From Kumtagia ephedrae (GTDB lineage: Bacteria; Pseudomonadota; Alphaproteobacteria; Rhizobiales; Rhizobiaceae), in NCBI RefSeq assembly GCF_003012745.1, contig NZ_PXYK01000024.1:26325-90324 (forward strand): DNA of 64,000 bases, read 5' to 3'. The notes below the pieces were generated by a model. It saw only the letters and a list, made by a program, of their open reading frames with translations. It ran no database searches and was not told the DNA's origin. How positions within the stretch are numbered: position 1 is the stretch's first letter; every line of letters starts with the position of its first letter. The translations under genes were made by a program, and so were the position numbers. This document shows positions 25,415-34,058 of the stretch, piece after piece.

Positions 25415-26895
25415 TGCTGCTGTGGAGACGAAGCCTCGCGGCCCGCTTCCTCACGCTGGTGCTGTTCGCCCTGGCGCTGTCGCAGGCGATCACCTTCCTG
25501 ATCTCCTGGGACGAGCGCGGCCAGGCCCTGCACTCGGCGGCGAAGGGCGAGTTCGTCAGCCGCACCTCGTCGCTCGCCCTGCTGCTCGACACGACGCCCC
25601 CGTCGCTGCGGCCCGACATCCTCGACGTGAGCGGCACGGTCTATACGCGCTTCTGGACCTCCCGCGACGGGCCGAGCGATCCGCTGGCCTGGCAGAAGGA
25701 GGCTTTCGCTCAATTGTCCAAGCCGCTGCCGGGCGTCGCCGGCAAATACGCGGCTGCCCTGAACGGGCAGGCCTCGACGGGCGTCGATAGCGCCGATCCG
25801 TCGGTGTCGCCGCGCATGCTGGACGTGTCGACCAACGGCGTCGGCCCTTTCACGCGGCCGGCGAAATTCCTCTACATGAACGCCGCGCCGAACGGCATGG
25901 GCCTTTCCGTCCGCCTGGACGACGGCACCTGGCTGAATGCCGCCTACGCCAAGGCGATACCGAACGCGTTCTGGACGTCGCAATCGGCGATGTCGCTCGG
26001 GCTGACGGCGCTCATCCTGTCGGCCATCGCCATCTTCGGCGCGCAGGCGATCGCCCGGCCGCTGCGGCGGCTCGCCAATGCGGCCGAGCTGTTCGGCCGC
26101 GGCGAGACGGTGCCGCGCCTGCCTGAATCCGGGCCGGACGACATCCGCCTGACGGCCGAGGCGTTCAACCGCATGCAGGAGCGCCTGCAGCGCTTCGTCG
26201 AGGACCGCACGCGCATGCTGGCGGCGATCAGCCACGATCTGCGCACGCCGCTCACCTCGCTCAGGCTGCGCGCCGAATTCGTCCAGGATCACGAGCTTCA
26301 GGAGAAGATGCTGAAGACCATCGAGGAAATCCAGACGATGACCGAGGCGGCGCTTTCCTATGCGCGCGAGGACGCCGCGGTCGAGGCGACGCGGACCGTC
26401 GATCTTTCGGCGCTGGTCGGCAGCCTGTGCGACGATCTCGCCGAACTCGGCCAGAACGTCACCGTCAGCGAAGGCCCCAAGGTGCTCTACCGCTGCCGGC
26501 CGGACTCGCTGCGCCGGGCGATACGCAACCTCGTCGAAAATGCCGTCCGCTACGGCGAGCACGCGACGGTGAGCGTGGTCCGGAAGCCTGACAGCCTGGA
26601 CATCGTGGTGAAGGACGGCGGGCCGGGCATCCCGACCGCCGATATGGAACAGGTGTTCGCCCCCTTCTTCCGGCTGGAACAGTCGCGCAACCGCGAGACA
26701 GGCGGCGTCGGGCTCGGCCTGTCGATCGCGCGGGCCATCGCCCGCCATCACGGCGGCGACATCCTGCTGGAGAACCGGACGAAAGGTCTGCGCGCCATCA
26801 TCCGGCTGCCGCGGATCGACATGACGAAACAAGTCGCGCCGGCGCCAGCGCCCGAGGTGCCGGAGCCGGCCGGCCTGAGAACCCTGCCGATCTGA
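25411..26895 (+). CDS. Sensor histidine kinase
   Basis: A 494-residue membrane kinase. TM1 (about 10-32), a periplasmic sensor of roughly 155 residues, TM2 (about 192-214), HAMP, phospho-acceptor His275 (AAISHDLRTPL), N box (NLVENAVRYG), and G boxes (DGGPGIP, GGVGLGLSIA). The C-terminal tail is Pro-rich. It is translationally coupled to the response regulator. The signal is unknown; given the neighbours, a redox or sulfur signal is plausible. Confidence 0.92.
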   Translation: MMLLWRRSLAARFLTLVLFALALSQAITFLISWDERGQALHSAAKGEFVSRTSSLALLLDTTPPSLRPDILDVSGTVYTRFWTSRDGPSDPLAWQKEAFAQLSKPLPGVAGKYAAALNGQASTGVDSADPSVSPRMLDVSTNGVGPFTRPAKFLYMNAAPNGMGLSVRLDDGTWLNAAYAKAIPNAFWTSQSAMSLGLTALILSAIAIFGAQAIARPLRRLANAAELFGRGETVPRLPESGPDDIRLTAEAFNRMQERLQRFVEDRTRMLAAISHDLRTPLTSLRLRAEFVQDHELQEKMLKTIEEIQTMTEAALSYAREDAAVEATRTVDLSALVGSLCDDLAELGQNVTVSEGPKVLYRCRPDSLRRAIRNLVENAVRYGEHATVSVVRKPDSLDIVVKDGGPGIPTADMEQVFAPFFRLEQSRNRETGGVGLGLSIARAIARHHGGDILLENRTKGLRAIIRLPRIDMTKQVAPAPAPEVPEPAGLRTLPI

Positions 26896-27075
26896 CAGTC
26901 TCCTTCCGATCGGGCGCGGCGATCTTGTTCCGCGTCCGAAGATTCCATCTCCTGGCCGAACAGAGAACAGAGCCTCCGCCATTTCCCATCCGGCCTCCCC
27001 ACCCGCGCTCGGGACGCGGGCGAACCGCTCGCTGCCGCGAACGCGAATCCTCCCACGGACTACAGAGGTGATCCC

Positions 27076-27531
27076 ATGAACCGTGCACACTCTCTCTCGC
27101 CTGCCCGCGCCGCCGTGCGGACGGCGTCGTCCCTGCCATCTCTGCCCGAAGGCGTCAGCCATGCGCGCCCGGCCTTCACCGGGCTGCTGATTGCCGTCGG
27201 ATTGCTGCTGCCGACCGTCGCTTTCGCGCAGCAGGCCGACGGCGAGCGGCTGTTCCGCCAGCGCTGCGGCGCCTGCCACACCATGGACGCAAGCCAGAAC
27301 CGCGCCGGCCCGCATCTGTCCGGTGTCGTCGGCCGGACGGCCGGCAGCGTCGAGGGGGCCCGCTATTCGCCGGCGATGCAGAAGTCCGGCATCGTCTGGG
27401 ACAGCCAGACGCTCGATACCTTTCTCGCCGCGCCCCGCCAGACGGTCCCGGGCACGACGATGACCGTCGGCATTCCCAACGCCGAGCAGCGAGCTGCCAT
27501 CATCACCTATCTGGAAGGCGCAGGCGGCTGA
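27076..27531 (+). CDS. Class I cytochrome c (c2/c550-like)
   Basis: A 151-residue exported monoheme cytochrome. Heme site C64-x2-CH (CGACH) and Met ligand in PGTTMTVGIP. The signal sequence is unusually long: a charged 30-residue lead precedes the hydrophobic core (GLLIAVGLLLP) and AFA cleavage site, so the true start could be internal, though GAGGTGA supports the ATG at 27076. It is co-directional with the kinase, 180 bases away, and may accept electrons from the Sox/FccB or molybdenum enzymes. Confidence 0.88.
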   Translation: MNRAHSLSPARAAVRTASSLPSLPEGVSHARPAFTGLLIAVGLLLPTVAFAQQADGERLFRQRCGACHTMDASQNRAGPHLSGVVGRTAGSVEGARYSPAMQKSGIVWDSQTLDTFLAAPRQTVPGTTMTVGIPNAEQRAAIITYLEGAGG

Positions 27532-27612
27532 CTGAACGCCTGCAGACGGCGGCTCGTTCGCGTGTCGACGCATAGGTAGCCGGCGGTTCCGGCCTCCGGC
27601 GCTTCATGGAAC

Positions 27613-27643
27613 CGCGACGCGGCCGCCCGCAGCCCGCGTCGCG
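27613..27643. terminator. Hairpin between convergent genes
   Basis: A 10-bp perfect inverted repeat (CGCGACGCGG at 27613-27622 and its complement at 27634-27643), loop 11 bases, between the cytochrome gene and the oligopeptide ATPase gene. Probably a bidirectional terminator; there is no T-run. Confidence 0.45.
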
Positions 27644-27660
27644 AAAGCATACCCTGCGTT

Positions 27661-28491
27661 TCAGGCCGCGTTTTTTCGAGCGAGGCGAGCGCGGATGCTG
27701 TCGACGTCGGCGCGCGGGGTCGCGGCGAACAGCGTCCTGGTGTAGCTGTGCTGCGGGTCGGAGAACACGGCGTCGCGGCTGCCGTACTCCACCGCCTCGC
27801 CGAAATACATCACCATCACGTCGTCGGCGATGTAGCGGACCACCGACAAATCGTGGCTGATGAAGACATAGGTCAGCCCGAACTCGTCCTGCAGGTCGGC
27901 GAGCAGGTTGAGCACCTGCGCCTGCACCGACAGGTCGAGCGCCGACACCGGCTCGTCGAGCACCAGCAGGCTGGGATTGAGCATCAGCGCCCTGGCGATG
28001 GCGATGCGCTGGCGCTGACCGCCGGAGAACATGTGCGGATAGCGGTTGTAATGCTCGTGGCCGAGCCCGACCTTCTTCAGCATCGCCATGGCGAGCTCGC
28101 GGCGGTCCTCGGCGGTCCGCGTCGTGTTGATCAGCAGCGGCTCGCCGAGCACGTCGCCGATCTTCTGCCGCGGATTGAGCGAACCGTAGGGATTCTGGAA
28201 GACGATCTGCACCTTGCGGCGCATTTCCGGCGTCAGACCGCCCTTGGAAATATCGACCTTCCTGCCTTCGATGAACAGCTCGCCCGCGGTCGCCGCATCG
28301 ATCAGGGTGATGATGCGGGCAAGAGTCGATTTGCCGCAACCGCTCTCGCCGACGATCGCCAGCGTCCTGCCCTTGTCGACCTTGAAGCTGACGCCCTTGA
28401 CCGCATGGATGGTGCGCGCCGCGCCGAACATGCCGCCGCGGATGTGGTAGTCGCGGACGATGTTCTTGCCCTCGAGGATCGGACCGGTCAT
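27661..28491 (-). CDS. Oligopeptide/dipeptide ABC transporter ATP-binding protein (DppF type)
   Basis: A 276-residue ATPase with Walker A GESGCGKST (48-56), signature FSGGQRQRIAIARAL and Walker B LLVLDEPVSALD. It belongs to the peptide/nickel group and has the typical C-terminal oligopeptide extension. Its start overlaps the stop of the partner ATPase gene by four bases. Works as a heterodimer with that protein beneath the two permeases. Confidence 0.92.
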   Translation of the reverse strand: MTGPILEGKNIVRDYHIRGGMFGAARTIHAVKGVSFKVDKGRTLAIVGESGCGKSTLARIITLIDAATAGELFIEGRKVDISKGGLTPEMRRKVQIVFQNPYGSLNPRQKIGDVLGEPLLINTTRTAEDRRELAMAMLKKVGLGHEHYNRYPHMFSGGQRQRIAIARALMLNPSLLVLDEPVSALDLSVQAQVLNLLADLQDEFGLTYVFISHDLSVVRYIADDVMVMYFGEAVEYGSRDAVFSDPQHSYTRTLFAATPRADVDSIRARLARKNAA

Positions 28492-29339
28492 TGCGCTGCT
28501 CCGCGGAAGCCGCCATCGGTCATGAAATCGGAGATCGTCGGCAGCCGATCGCCGGTGGCATTCTCCGGCAGCGCCGACAGGAGCGCCCGGGTGTAGTCGC
28601 TCTTCGGGTTCTCGAACAGCGACAGCACGTCCGCTTCCTCCATCTTCCTGCCCTTGTACTGGACGATGACGCGGTCGGCCGTCTCGGCGACCACGCCCAT
28701 ATTGTGGGTGATCATGATCAGCGCCATGCCGTGCTCGGCCTGCAGCCGCATCAGGAGGTCAAGGATCTGCTTCTGGATGGTGACGTCGAGCGCCGTCGTC
28801 GGCTCGTCGGCAATCAACAGCTTGGGATTGCAGGCGAGCGCGATGGCGATCATGACGCGCTGGCACTGACCGCCCGACATCTGGTGCGGGAAATGGCCGA
28901 GCCGGTCTTCCGGCTGCGGGATGCCGACCAGCTTCAGGAGTTCGATGGCGCGCGCCCGCCGCGCCTTGCGATCGAGGCCGAGATGCACCTTCAGCACCTC
29001 CTCGATCTGGAAGCCGACGGTGAAGCACGGATTGAGGCTGGCCATCGGCTCCTGGAAGATCATCGCCATGTCCTTGCCCACCATCCTGCGGCGGTCGGCG
29101 ACGGACAGCGACAGCAGGTTGCGGCCGGCGAACGTCATCCGGTCGGCGCTCACTTTTGCCGACCACGGCAGAAGCCCCATCACCGCCAGCATCGACACCG
29201 ACTTGCCCGATCCGGACTCGCCGACGATCGCCAGCACTTCGCGCTGGTCGATCGACAGCGACACGCCGTCGACGGCGCGGAACGGGCCGGACGCCGTCTG
29301 GAACTCGACGATGAGATTTTGGATTTCGAGAAGGGGCAT
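28488..29339 (-). CDS. Oligopeptide/dipeptide ABC transporter ATP-binding protein (DppD type)
   Basis: A 283-residue ATPase with Walker A GESGSGKS (40-47), signature [15 protein letters not shown] and Walker [13 protein letters not shown]. Partner of the DppF-type protein. In most such operons it directly follows the second permease; here a 667-base segment carrying an unrelated gene separates them, and the ribosome site before its ATG is weak. Confidence 0.92.
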   Translation of the reverse strand: MPLLEIQNLIVEFQTASGPFRAVDGVSLSIDQREVLAIVGESGSGKSVSMLAVMGLLPWSAKVSADRMTFAGRNLLSLSVADRRRMVGKDMAMIFQEPMASLNPCFTVGFQIEEVLKVHLGLDRKARRARAIELLKLVGIPQPEDRLGHFPHQMSGGQCQRVMIAIALACNPKLLIADEPTTALDVTIQKQILDLLMRLQAEHGMALIMITHNMGVVAETADRVIVQYKGRKMEEADVLSLFENPKSDYTRALLSALPENATGDRLPTISDFMTDGGFRGAAQ

Positions 29340-29440
29340 TTTTGCTATACCTTGCCTGTCGGAGCTGACATCTCTGGACTTGGCCTCCTATCGAACCTAC
29401 GTCCTAAGACATGGAGCACATGATGAGCCAGTCGAAGCCT

Positions 29441-30007
29441 CTACCCACTCCCAAGCCGATCACCGGACAAACCGGTCCTCGGCCCGGATATTGATGCTCC
29501 ATTGAGTGCCGCCTCGGCGTTCTGCGCCAAATCGCGCCAGGTTTCCCACATTCTCAGATAGTCTTCATACATCGCCATCTGCTGGTCCTTGGATAAAATC
29601 CTGAACGCAGGGTCCCTCATATCCTCGACGAGACTCGCCAATGCATTTCGCTGCCGCGCGAACAGCACGACGGGATCGATGACAGTTTCCGGGAGGATAT
29701 GAATGTCCTGGATGAGGGCATCGAAGACCGCCTGCCTGACCGGGCGAGGTACTGACACGGAATATCCTTCGACCGTATCGTAGCGGTGCTTCACCTCGCG
29801 GCGCTGAAGCTCGATGTCGTACTGTGAGAGATTCCGGAGTTCGGCTCGAATCTCGGCGCGCAAGGCGATCTGAAAATCCCGGATCTTCTCGTCCCGCCTG
29901 ATCTGCTCGGTTCTTCGGGACTGACGAACATTGAGTTGGACCAGCACAAGGCTGACCAGCCCCGAAATAACCGCTGCAACGATTGCCGGTCCGATCCAGG
30001 CCTGCAT
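29441..30007 (-). CDS. Unrecognised membrane-anchored protein inside the peptide ABC operon
   Basis: A 188-residue protein not assigned to a family. Residues 5-27 (IGPAIVAAVISGLVSLVLVQ) form one transmembrane helix, followed by a charged, coiled-coil-like region (RQSRRTEQIRRDEKIRDFQI) and a mostly helical soluble domain. The topology suggests an anchored cytoplasmic domain. It starts 3 bases after the stop of the second permease gene and is followed by a 101-bp gap, so it interrupts the standard permease-ATPase order. Local GC looks lower than in the flanking genes. It may be a late insertion co-transcribed with the transporter; no role is proposed. Confidence 0.65.
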   Translation of the reverse strand: MQAWIGPAIVAAVISGLVSLVLVQLNVRQSRRTEQIRRDEKIRDFQIALRAEIRAELRNLSQYDIELQRREVKHRYDTVEGYSVSVPRPVRQAVFDALIQDIHILPETVIDPVVLFARQRNALASLVEDMRDPAFRILSKDQQMAMYEDYLRMWETWRDLAQNAEAALNGASISGPRTGLSGDRLGSG

Positions 30008-30010
30008 TTC

Positions 30011-30919
30011 TCATGACCGCTTCAGCTTCGGGTCGAGCGCGTCGCGCAGGCCGTCGCCCATCAGGTTGATGGCGAGCACCGTGATCAGGATCGCCAGGCC
30101 TGGGAAGGTCACCACCCACCAGGCGCGCAGGATGAATTCGCGCGCTTCCGCCAGCATCGTTCCCCATTCCGGCGTCGGCGGCTGCGCGCCCATGCCGAGG
30201 AAGCCGAGGGCTGCGGCGTCGAGGATGGCGTTGGAAAAAGACAGCGTCGCCTGCACGATCAGCGGAGCCATGCAGTTGGGCAGGATGGTCCTGAACATCA
30301 GCCGCATCGGCCCGGCGCCGGCGACGCGCGCGGCGATCACGTATTCGCGGCTTTTCTCGGCCATCACAGCGGCGCGCGTCAGCCGCACGAAATGCGGCTG
30401 CAGCACCAGCGCGATGGCGATCATCGCATTGGTCAGGCCGGGGCCGAGCACCGCCACAAGCACGAGGGCGAGCAGCAGCGACGGGAAGGCCAGGATGATG
30501 TCCATGACGCGCATGATCACCGTGTCGACCCAGCCGCCGACATAACCGGCGAAAACACCGACGACGATGCCGCCGACCAGCGCCAGCGTGGTCACCACCA
30601 CGCCGATGAACAGCGAGAAGCGCGCGCCGTAAAGCAGCCGCGAGAGCATGTCTCGGCCGACGGCGTCGGTGCCGAGCAGATAGCCGGCATTGCCGCCGTC
30701 CAGCCAGACCGGCGGCAGCAGCACCGCGTCGCGGTATTGCGCATTCGGCGCATGCGGCGCGATCAGCGGCGCAAGCAACGCCAGCGCCACCAGGATGACG
30801 AACACCCACAGGCCGATGACGGCGCCGCGATTCTCCGAGAAATAATACCAGAAGTCGGCGAGCCGGCGCCGGCGGGATGGATCGAGCGATACGGGTTCGA
30901 TTGCGGTCGTCTGAACCAT
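30011..30919 (-). CDS. Oligopeptide/dipeptide ABC transporter permease (DppC type)
   Basis: A 302-residue inner-membrane protein with an N-terminal OppC leader (RLADFWYYFSENRGAVIGLW), about six transmembrane helices and the EAA loop (AARVAGAGPMRLMFRTILPN). Pairs with the DppB-type permease 10 bases upstream. GAGGAGGG precedes the ATG. Confidence 0.92.
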   Translation of the reverse strand: MVQTTAIEPVSLDPSRRRRLADFWYYFSENRGAVIGLWVFVILVALALLAPLIAPHAPNAQYRDAVLLPPVWLDGGNAGYLLGTDAVGRDMLSRLLYGARFSLFIGVVVTTLALVGGIVVGVFAGYVGGWVDTVIMRVMDIILAFPSLLLALVLVAVLGPGLTNAMIAIALVLQPHFVRLTRAAVMAEKSREYVIAARVAGAGPMRLMFRTILPNCMAPLIVQATLSFSNAILDAAALGFLGMGAQPPTPEWGTMLAEAREFILRAWWVVTFPGLAILITVLAINLMGDGLRDALDPKLKRS

Positions 30920-30929
30920 GGCGCCCTCC

Positions 30930-31934
30930 TCAGTGCCGGATGCGCGGGTTGATTAGGCCGTAGAGCAGGTCCACGACCAGGTTCACCAGCATGATGATGC
31001 CGGCGATGATGAGCAGCCCGCCCTGGATCACCGGGTAGTCGCGGCGGAACACCGAATCGACCATCCACTTGCCTATGCCCGGCCAGGAGAAGATCGTCTC
31101 GGTGAGGATGGCGCCGGCCATCAGCACGCCGACCTGCAGGCCGATCGTGGTGATCACCGGGATCATGGCGTTGCGCAGCGCATGCACGCCGACCACGCGG
31201 AAGGGCGACAGGCCTTTCGCACGCGCCGTACGGACATAATCCTCGCCCAGCACCTCGAGCATGGCCGAGCGGGTCTGGCGGGCGATGACGGCGAGCGGGA
31301 TGGTGGCCAGCACGATCGTCGGCAGGATCAGGTGGCTGACGGCCGACTTGAAGGCGCCTTCCTGCCCCGACAGCAACGAGTCGATCAGCATGAAGCCGGT
31401 CACCTGCGGGAAGAAGAACATCAGCGAGATGCGCCCCGACACCGGCGTCCATTGCAGGATGCCGGAGAACAGGATGATCAGGAGCAGCCCCCACCAGAAG
31501 ATCGGCATGGAATAGCCGACCAATGCAGCGCCCATGACGCTCTGGTCGAAGAAGGAGCCGCGCTTGATCGCCGCGAAGATGCCGGCCGGAATGCCGAGCA
31601 CGATGGCGACGATGATCGCGCAGATCGACAGTTCGAGGGTTGCCGGGAAAAGCTGCAGGAACTGTTCCAGCACGGAACCCTTGGTCGAGATCGAGGTGCC
31701 GAAGTCGCCGCGCAGCACCCCCCACAGGTAGTCGAGATATTGGATGACGATCGGCCGGTCGAAGCCGAGCTGATGCGAGATCTCGGCATGCCGCTCCGGC
31801 GACATCACACGCTCGCCGGAAAGCAGCGCCACCGGATCGCCGGGCAGCATCCGGATGAACGAGAAGGCGATGATCGATACCCCGATGAAGGTCGGGATCA
31901 GCACAGCCAGCCGTCTGAGAAGAAACCGAAGCAT
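30930..31934 (-). CDS. Oligopeptide/dipeptide ABC transporter permease (DppB type)
   Basis: A 334-residue inner-membrane protein with six transmembrane helices, the N-terminal MLRFLLRRLAVLIPTFIGVS segment typical of DppB, and the EAA loop (RTARAKGLSPFRVVGVHALR). GGAG lies upstream of the ATG. Forms the channel with the DppC-type protein. Confidence 0.93.
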   Translation of the reverse strand: MLRFLLRRLAVLIPTFIGVSIIAFSFIRMLPGDPVALLSGERVMSPERHAEISHQLGFDRPIVIQYLDYLWGVLRGDFGTSISTKGSVLEQFLQLFPATLELSICAIIVAIVLGIPAGIFAAIKRGSFFDQSVMGAALVGYSMPIFWWGLLLIILFSGILQWTPVSGRISLMFFFPQVTGFMLIDSLLSGQEGAFKSAVSHLILPTIVLATIPLAVIARQTRSAMLEVLGEDYVRTARAKGLSPFRVVGVHALRNAMIPVITTIGLQVGVLMAGAILTETIFSWPGIGKWMVDSVFRRDYPVIQGGLLIIAGIIMLVNLVVDLLYGLINPRIRH

Positions 31935-32047
31935 GTGGACTCCAGATGTCCTGCGCGCTGCAGGCCCCGCCGGCCATCGCGCCGCGCATGCGATCCGCTG
32001 GCCAGCGCACGTCCGGAGCGCTGCGGGACCGTTTGCCGATCATAACA

Positions 32048-32077
32048 GAAGGGCGTCCGCCGTCGCGAACGCCCTTC
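32048..32077 (-). other. Intercistronic stem-loop after the peptide-binding protein gene
   Basis: GAAGGGCGT (32048-32056) and its perfect complement (32069-32077) with a 12-base loop, in the 163-base gap between the binding-protein stop and the first permease. As with the amino-acid operon, it probably stabilises or partly terminates the binding-protein mRNA. Confidence 0.5.
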
Positions 32078-32097
32078 CGCAACCTCTGCGTCGGGCC

Positions 32098-33693
32098 TTA
32101 TTCGGCCAGATCGACGCCGTCGAAGGTAAAGTCGCCGAGCGGGCTCTGGACGAAGCCCTGCACTTCCTTGCGCATCGGCACGATCGCCAGCGAGTGGTCG
32201 AGGGTGGCCCAAGGCGCCTCGCGCTTGAACACGACCTGCGCCTCCTCGTAGAGCTTGGTGCGCTCGGCCTGGTCGCTCGCCTCCTTGGCCTTGGTGACCA
32301 GATCGTCGAACTCCTTGTTGCACCACTGCGCGCGGTTGTTGCCGCCGACGGCGTCGCAGCCGAGCAGCGTGTCGAGGAAGTTGTCCGGATCGCCGTTGTC
32401 GCCGGTCCAGCCGAGGATCACCGCGCCGTCGCGGTCCTTGGCCTTGGACTTGTCGAGATACTCGGCCCATTCATAGGAGACGATCTCGACCTTGACGCCG
32501 ATCTTGTCGAAATCGGACTGGATCAGCTCGGCGGCACGGCGGGCGTTGAGCATGTAGGGACGCGCCACCGGCATCGCCCATACCTTCATCGACAGGTCCT
32601 TGACGCCAGCAGCTTCCAGGGCGGCCTTGGCCGCTTCCGGATCGTATTTGTCGTCCTCGATCGCGTCGTTGTACGACCACATGGTCGGCGGGATCGGGTT
32701 CTTGGCCGGCGTGGCGGCGCCCTGGAACACGGCGTCGACGATCGCCTGCTTGTTGATCGCCATGTTCAGCGCCTTGCGCACCTCGACCTTGTCGAACGGC
32801 GCCTGGGTGGCGTTATAGGCGAGATAGGCTACGTTCAGGCCTTCCTGCTCCGATATCTTCAGGCTCGGATCGGCCTTCATCGACGCCACGTCGGCGGCGT
32901 TCGGATAGGGCATCAGGTGGCACTCGCCGGCCTTCAGCTTCTGGTAGCGCACGGCGGCGTCGGTGGTGATGGCGAACACCAGGTCGTCGATCGGCTGCTT
33001 GCCGCCCCAGTAGTCCGGGTTGGCCTTGTAGCGGATCACCGCATCCTGCTGATAGCCGACGAAGGTGAACGGACCGGTGCCGAGCGGCATCTGGTTCATC
33101 TGGTTCATCTTGCCGTCGGCCTGCAGCTTGTCGGCATATTCCTTGGACAGGATCGAGGCGAAGGGCATCGCCACATTGGCGAGGAACGGCGCCTCCTTGC
33201 GCTTCAGCGTGAAGCGGACGGTGTGGTCGTCGACCTTCTCGATCTTGTCGAGCAGCTCGGGCATGCCCATGCCGGCGAAATATTCCCAGGACGCCCCCTC
33301 GACATATTTGTGCCAGGGATTGTCCTCCTTCCACGGCCTCTCGAAGGAGAAGATCACGTCGTCGGCATTGAATTCGCGCGTCGGCGTGAAGAAGTCGGTG
33401 GTCTGGAACTTCACGCCCTGGCGCAGCTTGAAGGTGTATTGCAGGCCGTCGTCGGAGACCTCGTAGCTCTCCGCCAGGCCCGGCTCGACCTCGGTGGTGC
33501 CCTTCTTGAACTCGAGCAGACGGTTGTAGACGGGGTGGGCGGATGCGTCGAAGGTGTTTCCGCCGGTGTAGAGCCCGGGGTCGAATCCTTCCGGCGACGC
33601 TTCCGAGCAATAGACGAAGGTTTTCGCGTTCGCCGCGCCAGCCAGCGCGGTCGCCGCCAGCAGCGCGGCCGCGAACGTCAGTTTCCTTATCAT
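32098..33693 (-). CDS. Oligopeptide/dipeptide ABC transporter substrate-binding protein (DppA type)
   Basis: A 531-residue family 5 solute-binding protein. Signal peptide MIRKLTFAAALLAATALAGA, then the mature domain (TFVYCSEASPEGFDPGLYTG, NPDYWGGKQPID, GWTGDNGDPDNFLDTLLGC). Delivers peptides or related compounds to the permeases downstream. The ATG at 33693 has an AGGGAGA ribosome site. A longer open frame upstream has no matching domain and was ignored. Confidence 0.93.
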   Translation of the reverse strand: MIRKLTFAAALLAATALAGAANAKTFVYCSEASPEGFDPGLYTGGNTFDASAHPVYNRLLEFKKGTTEVEPGLAESYEVSDDGLQYTFKLRQGVKFQTTDFFTPTREFNADDVIFSFERPWKEDNPWHKYVEGASWEYFAGMGMPELLDKIEKVDDHTVRFTLKRKEAPFLANVAMPFASILSKEYADKLQADGKMNQMNQMPLGTGPFTFVGYQQDAVIRYKANPDYWGGKQPIDDLVFAITTDAAVRYQKLKAGECHLMPYPNAADVASMKADPSLKISEQEGLNVAYLAYNATQAPFDKVEVRKALNMAINKQAIVDAVFQGAATPAKNPIPPTMWSYNDAIEDDKYDPEAAKAALEAAGVKDLSMKVWAMPVARPYMLNARRAAELIQSDFDKIGVKVEIVSYEWAEYLDKSKAKDRDGAVILGWTGDNGDPDNFLDTLLGCDAVGGNNRAQWCNKEFDDLVTKAKEASDQAERTKLYEEAQVVFKREAPWATLDHSLAIVPMRKEVQGFVQSPLGDFTFDGVDLAE

Positions 33694-34058
33694 CGGGTTC
33701 TCCCTGTTCTTATTCCAAGCCCCTCTAGCAGGCTCGCGAAGGCGGCATATAAGCAAAGAATATGGGGCTTTGGAACTCCCCGCACGGTTTCCGTTCCGGA
33801 AGGGAAATTTTTGTTTCGAATTGCCGGCCGTGGCAGACATATGATTTCCTGAAAGCAGCAATCCGCGCAATTTCGCGGAATAGTTGTGCCGGCAACGGAT
33901 CCTCCTCGCCGATGCCGCAACGGCCGCGGCGACGCCGTGCCGTTGCGGCATCGGCACAAACGGCGGCAAAGGCTTGCGCGGGGCAAAGCCGGCGCAATAC
34001 AAAGTATGAAGAAAGCCGGCTGCCCGCAGTCGCGAGGCGCCGGCCCGCAGGGGAGGAT
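33694..34058. other. 365-bp divergent intergenic region with a very strong hairpin
   Basis: No gene is supported. It separates the peptide-binding protein gene and the acyl-CoA ligase gene. A 17-bp perfect inverted repeat (33909-33925 and 33940-33956, core GATGCCGCAACGGC) with a 14-base loop lies in the middle. It lacks T-runs on both sides. Promoters for both genes should be here but were not pinned down. Confidence 0.5.

Noticed and set aside
25381..27573. 730-codon open frame on the minus strand
   Set aside because: Shadow of the histidine kinase and cytochrome genes, which have complete family motifs.
31855..33852. 665-codon open frame on the plus strand
   Set aside because: Opposite the peptide-binding protein gene, with no motif.
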